64,000 bases of DNA from Ceratodon purpureus. Lineage: Eukaryota > Streptophyta > Bryopsida > Pseudoditrichales > Ditrichaceae. The translations under genes were made by a program, and so were the position numbers. The notes beneath the pieces are model-generated. The model did not search any database, had not been told where the DNA came from, and saw only the letters and a list, made by a program, of their open reading frames with translations. Location of the stretch: positions 15,921,917 through 15,985,916 of the forward strand of contig CM026422.1 in the NCBI GenBank assembly GCA_014871385.1, given 5' to 3'. How positions within the stretch are numbered: position 1 is the stretch's first letter; each line of letters opens with the position of its first letter. Below are positions 49,501 through 61,924 of this stretch, piece after piece.

Positions 49501-51682
49501 GAGTTATTACTTTCATGCCAGAAATGGATCAGCAAGGAATCGTTTCACCACGCTTAAATCGAAGAATTTTATTTAAAGCTGCTCTGCTTCAGCATCCGCC
49601 AGAGAGCCATTGCATGATCTCCAGGCTCCGCTAATCTGACGGGAACTCCTGCAAATATGCATATCGTCTTTGAATTAGTAGCGTTGTAGCCGAACTGAGA
49701 GTGATCAGAAAACAGTAACACTTAAATGCGATGTCAAGTAAAAGAGGCCTTTGTGAATATGAGGATCCTTTAGCTTTTGCAAGAGTTGGAAGAAGTGTAG
49801 GTAGAAATTAGCTACTGGAACATCAACTTTGAATTCGATACTGTATCTAATATGCCTCCATTTTTCTGGAAATCTGCAATTGGGTCCTTTCACAAAGCTT
49901 GGCACAGGCTGCTTAACTCTTTGTCACAGACCCAAAATTGGGTAGAGTAGAAAAACCCCTCTCAGAAGACAGCGGAACGAGTTCCGGCTAGTGGGAGACG
50001 TGCAATTGCCAGTTCCATTCAGCATTAATGGAATTGGCGGAAGCGCTCCACATTTGGGTCATTCCAAGGCTGAAGGTCCTAAAATTACACGGAGGGGGCC
50101 AGCCCGTGCGCTTGGATCATCTGCCCACCCCCTCTTTTGCAAATTGAGTAAGTTTTTAAGGAGCTAATTAATAGCACTTAGCAACACATGTAACAGGCCT
50201 GCAACACACTAATAATCTCGGAATTCTGTGATCATTAAGACTAATCTGTTGTTAGCAAATTCAGGCGACGTTCAGTTCTGGAGCACAATGCCATGATCTG
50301 AAATTGTGCATTTTTAGTGTCCTCTGTCAGGAGGGTCGTTATTGTACCCTCTGATGAATCCGTTTGAATATTTAGAAAATTGTGGGAGATGGTATCTGGT
50401 ATATTCGTATATTGCATAAGTTGCCAGAGCTATCGACAGGCTCCACTGGAGTCCAGGGGATCACCTAGGGTCAATTCTGAATTCTGGGGAGAAATTAAAA
50501 CATCTCAATCATGCAGCAATCTATCGGCCTCTGCACTGATAACTCTTTCATTTGATCATGTGGGTTCTGAATATCCAATCACGCCGGAATTTGAATTGTT
50601 CCAAGTCAGCCTTTGAAGGCAACAGGGAACCTTACCGAGCAGATCCGAATATATGCGTCATGGTCCTGAGGATGGACAGCTTCCGGATTGGATCATTTGG
50701 ATCATCTAGAAAAAGACCACATGTAGAAGCTGTTTGGTGCCTGAACGACACCTAGAAAGCCTTTTTCAACAGCCAGGGTCTTACGCTCTCAAGGCTTTGA
50801 AAATAATTGGCATGTGGCTCCAAATTCAAGCCATCGATCAGACGCCCTGGCAAAGCACTCATGAGCACACACTTAAGAAAGTAGTTGCTCGGAATTTCCT
50901 GTAACTTCTACAAGACTCTTCGATTGAAAGAAAACTTTTGGGTAAAGGAGCTGCAGAACATAAACACAGAGGACTAACTCACGCAATCCATTAGAAAAAA
51001 ACAGTGATGCCAAGACAGCGGAGATGAACGACTTTGAGCAAAAAGGAAAATCCCCGTCTCCAACTTACCAGAAGTTCAAAGACGGAGATAAAAGTCATGG
51101 AATAGAATCAACTGTGATGACATCAGTCTCGCTACTTAGGCACCTACAACTCTACACCGGCAGCGGCACACATTCACTGTGTTGGTACAATTGCCACGGT
51201 TACATAAAAGACGACCGTCCCTGTTGACTGGGACTTCATTCCTGCGGCGACACCCACCCACCCGAAACTGAGAATGTTCGATGGCTGTGGATTTCAGCCC
51301 CCGTCGCTCGTGTCACCAGCCCTGAACATGAGTCACTCGTGGAAGATCGCGGAATGATCTTGAGATAGAGTAGATTCCGCGGAGCCTATATGAGCGCAGT
51401 GATCCCTTTCTCTGACGGTCTCATTTTTACACGGAAGCAGCCATCTGAGCATGTGCCGCATTGTGAACGTCCGGACCAACGTCGAAGCCTTTTGGGATTC
51501 TGAGCCTAGAGGTTCATTGAAGCTAATAGTTTCCTTGTTCTTCTTCTAGTTGTTAGTTTCTATTTTCTGGTATTTGGTAGCAGTTGGAAGGCAGAGGCGG
51601 GGTTGAGGTAGTGTGGAGGGTGAAGCTAGTGCGTTGGGATTGAGTGAGTGAGGGTGGAGTTGGATTTGGAATTGGCAGTGAC
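46520..51682. other. Intergenic region without a supportable gene
   Basis: AT-rich to 48100, then mixed. A minus-strand ORF at 48118-48462 (114 residues, hydrophobic middle) lies beside A-rich, GCTCC-repeating DNA (48500-48580) and may be a retroelement end. At 49570-49655 the minus strand could hold a last exon after an acceptor (reading VPVRLAEPGDHAMALWRML, then a stop), but I find no further exons. The CFL1-like gene promoter is presumably in 51240-51680. Confidence 0.35.
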
Positions 51683-53090
51683 ATGGGTATCATAGTGCGT
51701 GAAAGAGCTCAGGAGGTTGCACTGATGGAAGTTCAGAAACGAGAGTTTATTTGCGGTGAGCTTGAGCCGGAGCTGCAGCTCCCTCGCGGTTGGGAGAAGT
51801 GTCTTGACCTGAAGGTGTGTGCGTGTGTGCATCCGTCAGCTTCAATCGCAATTTAAGGAATCCGAAGTGGTGTGATGATTGTTGTTTTGGTAGTCATGGA
51901 GATTGTTTTCTTTCTGAAGTGTGGATTTTTTCTGTTTGGACTGGGTTCTGATTGTGCTTGCATGCTTCCCTTTTGATGATTGCAGTCTGGGTTGATCTAC
52001 TACAAGGATTGGAACTCGGGGACCTTGACGTACAGGGACCCACGCCAAGCGGTCCCACTCTCCACTCAGCGCATCGGGCTGTTATCGATTTCGCTCTCGG
52101 CGGAGGGCGTCACAAGCAATGCATGCGAGGCGGTGGGGAAGAAGCGGATGAATCCGACCGCGAAGTCGCAAGAGGCGCCGCGCCGGATGACTTGGGGGTA
52201 CTCCGCAACGACGACTACTGAGGGGGAATCTTCTGCAACCGAGACGACGACGTCGATGAGCATGGAGGAGGACCAGTCCTTGGAACTGTCTCTCAACTTG
52301 CCGGGGACGACCTCCAAGCCTGTCGTGAATTCGAGCCAGGAGGAGAGCGTGTGCACCATGGAGAAGGTGCGTTGCGCCCTCGAGCGATCGAATTGGCTGC
52401 GCCCAGCTAGGTCGCTCATTCCTAAGAAGCGAGCCTCTCCGTGCCCCGAAACAGACAACAAGCTGTCCGACACACTCTCCACCGCCCTCTCGCTCCTGTC
52501 CTCCCGCCCTTCCTCCTCCCGGGAATCTAATTCATCCCGTCTCCAACATGGCGACAACGTCTCCTCCCCCAGCACGTCCCAATGCTCCTCCGAATGCTTC
52601 ACCTCCCCCTCCATCATGAGCTACGAAGGTACTACCTCCACCCACTTTGGGTTTAGGAAGAATCCTTGTCTAAAACTTCAGGTTCCCGCCGAGATCTCAG
52701 TTTTGGGTTTTGGTAAAGACACCGGTTCGACTTTCAGAGGAAGTTTGTCACTGAACTTATGATTATTTTCTGGTCGATGTTACAGGCGATGATGAAGAGG
52801 TGCAACAGCAACCGCGGATACGTGGAGACTTTTCCGGCGCCAAGAGTTTGCAAACCCAAGTGAATTCGAATGACGCTGATGCTGCTGCTGGTGCTTCATC
52901 ATCGAACTCGGAGGTGATGGTGACAGTGGGATGCAAGAGCTGCCTTATGTATGTGATGCTGTCCAAGTCTCACCCGAGCTGCCCCAAGTGCGGTAATACC
53001 GACGTGCTTCTGGAGGTTCCAGCTCCGTTGCCCAAGAAGCAACGCGTTACCGAGGTTTCTAGATCCACTTGGAGTTGGTGCACCGCTTGA
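51683..53090 (+). CDS. CFL1-like WW-domain protein with EAR-type motif and zinc ribbon, 3 exons
   Basis: Exons 51683-51814, 51986-52628 and 52786-53090 (TGA) join to about 359 residues. Residues about 38-71 form a WW-like domain split by intron 1: LPRGWEKCLDLK then SGLIYYKDWNSGTLTYRDPR. A SLELSLNLP stretch matches the LxLxL repression (EAR) motif. The middle is Ser/Thr-rich. The C-terminus has a small zinc-binding pair, CKSCLMYVML and CPKCGNTDVL. This order matches plant CFL1 (CURLY FLAG LEAF1) proteins, which in seed plants act in the nucleus on cuticle and epidermal genes by binding HD-ZIP IV factors. The last exon's CxxC pair also occurs in GIR1-type corepressor adaptors. The role in this plant is inferred. 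It looks intact. Confidence 0.85.
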
Positions 53091-56000
53091 TGACTCCACC
53101 ACTCACTGAATCGAAGAATTTTTTAGCACAACAGCAGATCACGTTTGCTGGGACTGCCCGGAGCTGTCAGGTAGTGACCACCTTCGTTGCAAGGAAAGTG
53201 TCGACAAGATTGACGACAATTTTACGAAAGAGCTAGCTGCGAGGAGATTGAAGAAATTAAATGAATTCGACAGCTCAGTTGATGGGGTTACCATCTTTGA
53301 GGCCGCTTCTGCAATGACTTGAACGGTGGATTTTACGTTGCAGGCACCTGGCACTCCGTAATGTCGGTTGGGTAGCATATGTTGGGGTTAGCTTATCAGA
53401 AATGAGGTGAGACTGATTCCTGATTTGTATATTAGTCAGTTCAGACGAAAATCACTACGATTGATCGACCAGGATGGTCGGTGTGGGGGTTTCTGATGTG
53501 TGACAAACTTCACTTAGAATTTCAGGTTTAGGAACATTTTTTAGACTGGACTATTGAAGCCAGAAAATGAAACAACACAAGCTTCGTTCAACGTTTTTCA
53601 CTGCCTGCCATGATCGTTTTCTTTCCGAATGTGAAGGAGTGTTTGTAGCTTTATCTCTGCCTTATTGTCTTTGCTTCTATCAGTTCCGAAACCTCGATAT
53701 AGATTCGCACATGCTCTACGTAGATTACTGAACTAGCATGAGTGCCCCGCATGGTGTTCACTTGAATCTAAGATTTTTTAAGCGGGACCTGACTTCCATA
53801 TTTGAAATAGAATATGCTTTCATAATCAGGATGTGGGGTTGCCGTGTCTATCTCGGCACTCGGAATACTTGGATGGATATATTCTGTAGTGTAGTTCTAG
53901 AACATAGGCAAGTTTAGACGGATTTCTGTTTGTTAACTCTGCGTGGTAACGTCTAATTTAAGTGGTTAACAAACTTGTTATACTGAAATTCTCTTCCTAT
54001 TTTCAAATTTTCTTTCTAATTTCGCCATAACCCCACGTGAGGGGTAATCCTTGCAAATTTCCTGGTGGAAAGTAGTAGACTCGAGAGGGCATAACATGTC
54101 CAACCCACAAATTTGCGTACGTCAGGTATTGTTGGTGTGAGGTTGGGCGTGACACTTCGAGGCTGCTGCTGGTGACTCATGTCACGCTGGGGGTTATCAT
54201 GAACAGCGAGATGTTTACGTTCAGATCTTCAATAGCACTGTCATGATAGTTTGGATTTGCTTCCCATGGTCAGCGACGCAAATTCGGCGCTTGCGATGCT
54301 CTATGCGATACTGCTGCTGTGGTTGCAACCAGTTTGAGCTCTGCTATCGCTTCTTCATGCAACATGGTTCATCTCAGCATCGTAAGTTATGATCCGTGCG
54401 TGCGTGCTTCATGGATTGGATCATCCCTCTGATGTTTGTACTTATATGAGATATTTATCTGTGTTGGATTGACAACGTGGACAGTATTACTCGGATAATC
54501 CTCTATATCGGTTCCTAGAATTCAAGTTTCAGCCTTGCATGTGTTCCCGCTCTTGTTGATATTCCGCCGAAATGCTTGACACAGAGAATCAAGGAACAGA
54601 TGGGACGGAATTAACTGACGTTTTGAAATTAGCGTCGATGGAATGTTTTGTAGACCGATAAGGCTGATATCTCGAAGGTGACGCAGAAGGTCACGCAGAA
54701 AACTGACTGATGTGTACTCTGGAAGTAGCAAAATTTGTCAACATCAGGCATATGGGCCTGGCTTCTATTCAACTATTTCGAATTGCACTAGAACGCATCA
54801 ATCGGGTCTTCTTCCATATCTGTCAGGAAACTGAGTCTGATTGAGTTGGTGTGAAGTTGTGAACAATCATCTCAATGTTCCGAAATCAGCGCTCTTTGTC
54901 AAAAGTCGCATGGCACATGTTGGCACTCATTCTTGATTACCCATGAGTAGGCGTGAACTATCACCTATTTTTTCTTCCGGTTACATTTCGGCTTAGAGCA
55001 TCCAACATTTAATCACATACACACATAGAGAGCTCAAGGATGTCCATGTTGAATAAATATTCTATTTTGTGAGATTTGAGCAATCTGAGCTCAGTCACCG
55101 TGGCAATATTCAGAGTGATGATCAACTAGGTTGTGGTTACTGCACAATCAAGAGCAATCACACTATCGCAAACACACCTGGGAAACTAATGTAATCTCAG
55201 ACTTGGTTTCTGCCTTTAAGTTCGCTAACTGATTGACCTTTCTTCGTCGACTTCATAAAACCACCATAATTGTTTGTTTTCATCATTTCTAGGTTGAAGA
55301 ACGACTGATCATGTCATAGCTACAAGTTCCCAACGTCATCGCCAGGAATTCAGACACACCGGAATACAGTTCTAAAATGCTGGCTACATAGGACTACACT
55401 TTTCTTCCAGCATAATGCAATCATGGAGCAATTCCTGGCAGACATAATTCATGAAAATTGAAATCTAGCCCAATCAACGTCACTCTCAAAGCTAATCCTT
55501 TAATGGCACCCCATAACTTGGAGACAGCCATCTCGCTATCACATTGTTGACAGGAGCTCTCTCTTGAAGGTGAACACTGAACAGTGAACGTCACAAATTT
55601 ACAGCAACACATCACCTCGTTACTTCCTCTCCACACACTGCTTTTATTGGGTTAATAATGCTTTCAATTACAACTTTGACGAGTGCCATATTACTGCTCC
55701 TCGCTTCTCAATAGTGCAACTCCTGCCGAGGAGGGGTGTTATCTCTTCTCCTTGCAATGATGTTCCGTTTCATATGCTTCAAAATTGACAATCAAAATAT
55801 TTCACCTCCTTAGAGCTGGTGGTCTCAAATGTATCATTTCCAACTGTTTGTTAGACTGTAATTGCTCCTTCTGCAATGCTTTTCTGTTATCTTCCAGCTC
55901 AAAGTCTTTTAGAATCAATAGCCTGACAGCTTCATATTATCATATTATCGTCTGTTGATGTAAGAGTTGCAAGTCCTGTGTCTTCCATCACTCTCTAAAG

Positions 56001-57770
56001 GATGATAAGTGTTCTTAAAAATCGCAAGGCAAGTTAAGTGAAGGCGGGCTTGTGGCCGAATTCAGACTGATTGATCACGTCGTTACTGAATTCAATAGCA
56101 CTGATTTATTGCCACTTTTTTTCTTGTGGGTCTAACAATAGCAGTGTGTTTGGAAATTGTAGAAGTTGCGTCATAAGTAGGCAGGTTCATGCTCACTGTG
56201 CACAAACTTAAGTGACTGTAATTGTGTGATCTATACTCTTTGCTAATAAAATCAGAATTAAGATCAGAACTACATTATCTAGATATTGATGGGCACCAAT
56301 CAGGATTAATGAAGCTGGTGGGATTGCAGTAATGGATTTCTTAATTCTGGCGAGGATTATGTTAATACAGAACATGGAATCAAGTTATGAATCTGTTTAT
56401 AGACCATGGGCGTCCATTAAGGCCATAGCCAGATCAGGCTGGATGATGAGTTTTAAAATATGAGTTGAGTCATCAATCAATTCAATGATGAGTTGAGTGC
56501 AGGCCAACAATCAGGTTGCTACACGGTTCTCTTCACATAGTGTGGACCAGAGTTTGTCAAATTCCTTCCCTAATTGAAAAGTTACAAGCTTTTTGGACTT
56601 TGTCTAATGAGAGCTTGTATTCTTTTCCCCATGCAATGAATTACATTCATTTGCTTCAAATAAAAATTTTAAATAAAATAAAAGATTACAAGTAAGTTTT
56701 TGGCGACACATATGTGCACACTCAAAATTTTACACACTCGTGTTTGACATAAATTAGTGCAGGTCATCTACATTAGTTTTTACCGTATACTATATAAAAT
56801 GAACAATATATTGAAGTAAGAGCATTAATAGGAAATAGTTCTATATATTTATAATTTTAGTATCTTGTTAATGTGACTTGATTATTAAAAACATTGAGTA
56901 TTTATACGATTCAATCCATTGAGAATATGATTACCGGTGGTTTAAAACTATGGTATTACAAAACAAGTTATTATGTAATATTCCTTCATTGCAAAAAGTG
57001 TTAACATTTTATAGTTTGAAGGAAGTTCTAATAGTGATGATACAAGTATAAGCCAATTGTCCAACATATAGATATATTTAGAAAACAATACAACTATAAA
57101 GGATTAAGCTAGAACATTCTTTATTTCCAAACCTCTAATTCCATATTCATGGAGTCCAACTTCATTTTTATATGTTTGAATGCTTTATATTGTCTTTGCC
57201 AAACAATGATATTCTTAAGATCTATTTACACTACTTCAAATCAAGAGTAGGTCATTCAAAGTCTTAGGTTTAAGCATTACATTAGAATATAAAAATCAAA
57301 GTCTTTGGATGGTCATAGTGAAAATCCTAAAAACTCAAGACACTAAAGATAAATATTTGAAATTCACAGAAAACTCCAAAAAATAGAAGAATGTGTATAC
57401 ATTAATGAAGAACATGGAGGGAAATTTACAAAAATAAATTCATTATTATGATAAACTTAGGGCTTAGTAAATTTTGGTTTATTTTGGACTAATATCAATG
57501 GTCTAATGCTAATTATTTTGAAAGAATCAATAAATAGAACATGACAAAGTATGCGTAACATGAATAGCTCTTTTTAGCCCAAATGTGTTTTTCTTCTTAA
57601 TATTTTAACAAGAATAATTTACAATTTTTTTAGGAAGAATTAGATCTCAATTCTTCTTCGTTTATGTGTTTGTTCTTTAAATATATGTCTTCACCTTCAA
57701 GACTTTCTCTTGGTCACTGACCTCTGTGATTTTTCTATAAGTTTCAGTAGTGGGCACTAAAACCGCTTCC
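53091..57770. other. Intergenic region, nothing recognised
   Basis: 3' flank of the CFL1-like gene, then 4 kb with only short ORFs. It becomes AT-rich after 56650. GAGCATCC after TTA at about 54995 resembles the left end of the MITEs, but no right end is seen. Confidence 0.45.
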
Positions 57771-57847
57771 GCCAACGGTGCATATCGGGCCCGGCAGCAA
57801 AACCAAGCCGTAGTCAGGGTTGTCTATTCGGACGGACATGGGCAAAA

Positions 57848-57905
57848 TTTCCGGACATAGACGGACGGACGGACGGACGGACCGGTCGGTCCCCGGACAT
57901 AATCG
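57848..57905. repeat. GGAC tetranucleotide microsatellite
   Basis: Five to six GGAC units (GACGGACGGACGGACGGACC) with further GGACAT words on both sides. It lies just before the first G-rich array. Confidence 0.8.
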
Positions 57906-58037
57906 GACATTGAGGGGAGGAGGAAAATTACTAAGTTAGTTTTTTTTTTTTACAACTTACCTATAGGGGAAACATATTGATGACATGGACAACGAACGAT
58001 GACGGGGAATTCCACATATGCAAAAGGGGTGCCAGCA

Positions 58038-58255
58038 TGTGTAGGGGGCGAGAGCGGGTACAGGGGGGGCGCGAGCGGGTTCAGGGGGGCGCGAGCGGGT
58101 TCAGGGGGGGGCGCGAGCGGGTTCAGGGGGGGCGCGAGCGGGTTCAGGGGGGGCGCGAGCGGGTTCAAGGGGGGGCGCGAGCGGGTTCAAGGGGGGGCGC
58201 GAGCGGGTTCAGGGGGAATGGGCGCGAGCGGGTTCAGGGGGGGCGCGAGCGGGGT
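58038..58255. repeat. G-rich tandem array 1
   Basis: About ten units of 20-25 bp with the core GGGGGGCGCGAGCGGGTTCA, varying mainly in the length of the G run. All units are in the same orientation, G-rich on the plus strand. It lies downstream of the minus-strand RING gene. Open frames through it only translate the repeat. Confidence 0.9.
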
Positions 58256-58491
58256 AGATAGTAAATTTTTGACAATGCAAAAAAACCTAACATTTTCATC
58301 AGAATAATATATTGGGGCTAAGCGCAATGACAAATGTGTAAATTCAGATACTCGTGAGCCAAAATACATGGACTTTGCAATGTTGTATACATTTATGAAA
58401 GTAAAAGCATTTCATTACCAATTCAAACCAAAACATTACAAAAACTGTAGTATATGAAAACTAGTCACTTAGTACTAAGTTGTAACTATTC

Positions 58492-60873
58492 CTATTCATC
58501 TGCATCTACTCCCGCTGTGCCACTTGGTCCCGCTCCATCGTCCAGCGTCAAGCTGCGCCTGGCTCTCGTCCGTGTCCGCCGGAATGGGCCATCACTTTCA
58601 CTGAGAGAACGCAAAATTTGCGAGTTCCTCAATTCTCTCAATGTACGCAATGTCTATGGAGAGTGTTCCTCCAGAAGAAAGTCAACAGCCTCATGTTTGA
58701 AAATTAACTTCCACTCCGAAAGAGACATTTCGACTGCATCTCGGGCGGTCAAAGACATGAATTGACCTTCGAGGTCTGTAACCAATTCCCCGTCCTTGTT
58801 CCATATGAGGCCTTTTGGGTGATTACCAAGTTGGAACTTCCTATGCTTCGGATCCCAGTATCCATTCAAAGTCTGATAGAAGAAATTTCATTTCCCTTGG
58901 TCCTCCTTCTTTGATCCAATTATCTTCTTTGCCACCCTCACAATCTGATTGGGGTCATCCTCCCATCCCAACTCGTCACTTACATTGCTCTTGAAGACCG
59001 AGTGAGTCTGGGCCCGCCAACTCCAAATCAAATCTTCCCCCCACATGTTGCGGTACTGTTCACCTGGTGTGTTTTCGGGATTTCTCTCATGGCTTGGTGG
59101 CATGTATGGAGTGAGTCCAAAAACCTCGTACAAGCGTTCATGGAACGGGGATTTGCACACCGGGCAAAATCTCCTTACCAAAAAAATGTTAATTAAACAC
59201 ATTGGATGGAACATGTGGGTACATGATCCAACTGCCCATCCACCCTCAGGACCAAATGTATTTATACACACACTACATTCTTTTGAACCATCCATCACCC
59301 ACGGTTGAGGATTTGGCTAAAGCTTTCTGCTATTAACTCCTTCCTTCATTTGAAGATCATGGCACGAAGTTGCGTTCTTCACATCGAAATTCAACTGGGC
59401 CCAATCTATGAGTTCAGGATTCGATTCTTGCTTTGGCATGTTATCTGGATACATATCATCTGCGTTAGTCCATGAAGTGAGGCCAAAATTCCTTCGTCTG
59501 TTGTGTTGCAAGTACGATTCGTCGATCTTCTTGAAATCTAATGCAATTTGGCGACCGCGATCAACGCTGAGAATGGTTGCCACTTTCCACTCGTAGTATG
59601 CTTTAGCAAACTTAGAAACAAGGAGCCGCAAATCATTATTGGCTCTCTTCAATGTCTCCACTTCTCCCGTTAGAGCATTGGGTGGAAATGACAAGGAATC
59701 TTGACTTAATGGTCCATCGATGTCCACATAGGGTCGCGGGTATGGGGCTGGTGGAGGCAATATCACTCCAACTCGTCGTCGTTTTGCTGGAGTGGAAATA
59801 TTCTCCAACACACCGGCCGTCGCAACATCAACCGTGTTGTTGATGTAAGATTCATCCACCAACATTGGATCTTGAACTACAGGTATATCATTGGCTTGAG
59901 AAGACTGAGGTCTTTCTCGTTCTTGCAATTGATTGCGCAAATCTGATATTACTGCATCTTTTGCTGCTGATTCCAATCGTAGTTTTCGGATGGTCTCTTG
60001 TAACTCTGCAATGAAGCCATCCTTTTCTATAACCTGTAATTGCAACTCCCCGACCTCCTCGGTTTGGTTAGACTGGTCATTTCTAACTAGAACCGGCATG
60101 CCAAGAACCATCGTAGGTTCAGTTCCGACCACGTCCAAATTAGCTGCCGTATTTGGATCGTTTTCCACGAAGATGGTGTTCGCATCGTCGTGAGGTTCTA
60201 TGACGTCCGCTGGATGGTTCATTGGAGGCTCTACAGCCATATTTGCTGGTGCTGCAATTCTACGTGGCACTCTTTCTCCACGACGACCATCGGAATCAGA
60301 ATCTGGTTCAGACTCTGCTGTATCAGGCTCCCGCACTTGTGTTTTTTCCTTCATTTTTTTCCCCAGGCCACCATCTGCGTATTTCCTTTGTTTGGGAATG
60401 TCACGCTCTGTCGGCGCCCTAACACTCGGCGTGGATTTGATGGTGGACCAATCCACCACTTTGTGAAGCACCACCTCAGCATACACCATTCTGCAAATGA
60501 ACAATGGTACTTCATTGCGTTCAACACATCGTTGCTTGTATAGATGCTGGTAAACTTGTATAGAACGTTCAACAAACTCCGCATTCAAGCAATAATAGAG
60601 GTTAGCCTTGTCTGAGATCCTGTGTTTTCTGTGCCGATCATGTGGAAATATTTTTGTGATGTGGCACCACTCAATGAATTCCTCGCATGTGGAATATTTC
60701 CACGGTTCCGGCTCATCTTGCCAACCTCTAAATGCCAACTTTGTCGGGTTGTTCAGCACATGAAGCCGCTTCTTCATCTTCTTACCACCACGCTTCCGTT
60801 CACGATCTCTGATTTTTTTCTTTTCGGCCTTGGTGAGTGGCCTTTCCTCCGCCGGATCTGGGTTTCCCTCCAT
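58492..60873 (-). pseudogene. Coiled-coil and RING-H2 protein gene, interrupted by three in-frame stops
   Basis: A single minus-strand frame of 794 codons starts at ATG 60873 and ends at TAG 58494-58492. It has internal stops at 59319-59317 (TAG), 58890-58888 (TGA) and 58656-58654 (TAG), but no frameshift. The first 518 residues hold a Lys/Arg-rich start, an unknown domain (WKYSTCEEFIEWC, NLYYCLNAEFVERSIQVYQHL), an acidic Ser/Asp patch and a coiled coil (LQLQVIEKDGFIAELQETI). After the first stop comes a RING-H2: CSVC, then CTHMFHPMC, then CPVC, in the spacing C-x2-C-x14-C-x-H-x2-H-x2-C-x10-C-x2-C, suggesting a ubiquitin ligase. If the first TAG is the true end, the gene is a 518-residue protein. 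I do not recognise the family. G-rich arrays lie on both sides. Confidence 0.6.
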
Positions 60874-60992
60874 TGTGGTGTACTGGTAAAGTTTTGTGTG
60901 TTAAAAAACACACCAACTCCTCAAAACTTCCCCCAATTGATTTTACAATTTTCCTCCGTGGTTGATTATGGTATTGTAACTATACTTTGTGG

Positions 60993-61152
60993 CCCACCCA
61001 AGTATTCAGCAATAAGCCACCGTGAGGTAGTTTAGGGCCCGAATTCCCGGATGAGCGTACAAAATACAGTAGAACGAGGTACGTGGCGCTGTCAAAATGC
61101 TGTAGACCCCACCCAAGTACTCAGCAATAAGCCACCGCGAGGTAGTTCAAGG
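60993..61152. promoter_or_regulatory. Duplicated 45-bp element upstream of the RING gene
   Basis: 60993-61037 and 61108-61152 are near-identical direct copies (shared CAGCAATAAGCCACCG and GAGGTAGTT) 115 bp apart. They lie between the ATG at 60873 and the TATA module at 61208-61218, so they would be in the 5' leader or core promoter of the minus-strand gene. Confidence 0.5.
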
Positions 61153-61207
61153 CCTGAGTGCCAAGGTGGAGCTTAAAAAGTGGGGGGGGGGGAGGGCGCC
61201 CCCTTCA

Positions 61208-61218
61208 CTTATATAGTC
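61208..61218 (-). promoter_or_regulatory. TATA module of the RING gene
   Basis: Minus strand GACTATATAAG, directly beside G-rich array 2. The same 11 bases occur at 63744-63754 on the plus strand beside array 3. The distance to the ATG at 60873 is about 335 bp. Confidence 0.6.
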
Positions 61219-61503
61219 GGGGGGGGGGGGGGGGGGGGGGGGGCGCGAGCGGGGTCGGGGGGGCGCGAGCGGCTGAGGGGGGGGGCGCGAGCGGGATTAA
61301 GGGGGGGCGCGCGCGGGTTTAGGGGAGGGCGCGAGCGGGTCTCGGGGGGGGGGGGGGGCGCGAGCGAGTTAGGGGGGGCGCGAGCGGGTATGGGGGGGGG
61401 GGGGCGCGAGCGGGTATGGGGGGGGCGCGAGCGGGTTCAGGGGGAGGTGCGCAAGCGGGTATGGGGGGGGCGCGAGCGGGATCAAGGGGGGGCGCGAGAG
61501 GGT
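61219..61503. repeat. G-rich tandem array 2 with a 25-G run
   Basis: A run of 25 G (61219-61243) is followed by about 12 units with core GCGCGAGCGGG and variable spacers. Orientation on the plus strand is the same as in arrays 1 and 3. It should form G-quadruplexes on the plus strand. Confidence 0.9.
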
Positions 61504-61924
61504 CCCCCCCTTAAAACAAACTCTCATTTCCTTAGGAGTACCATTGAAGAAGGTTGGAAGACAATAATAAAAACAAATGCAATGGATTTTTTCACCATTT
61601 CTCTCTAAAATAAAATTAAAAATTAAAAATTAAAAAGGGATATTAAAATAAGGAATACTGATTTGAATAATTTGGGGATGAGAAATCAAATTATAGAAAA
61701 ACAATCATGACTATAATAAGGGACTCGGGATAAAAAGGGATGAATAACATGGGATGAAAGAAGTTATCAAGATGAATAAATCTCATGGTGGTTAGAAACT
61801 GAGTTATCCCATAACGGAATACTGATCTAATGCACCATGAATAATATAATGTTGACTACAAGAAAATTAGTGTATTAATATTAGAAGAGATGTGGAAATC
61901 CAAACAAGATAAAACATTGGAAGA
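61504..61924. other. Spacer between G-rich array 2 and the satellite
   Basis: AT-rich, with purine-rich words such as GGGATAAAAAGGGATGAATAA. No gene is seen. Confidence 0.4.

Noticed and set aside
57950-58261. Proline- or glycine-rich ORFs in the G-rich arrays (also at 61180-61608 and 63472-63922)
   Set aside because: They are only translations of the tandem DNA repeat, open in several frames on both strands, with no other protein feature.
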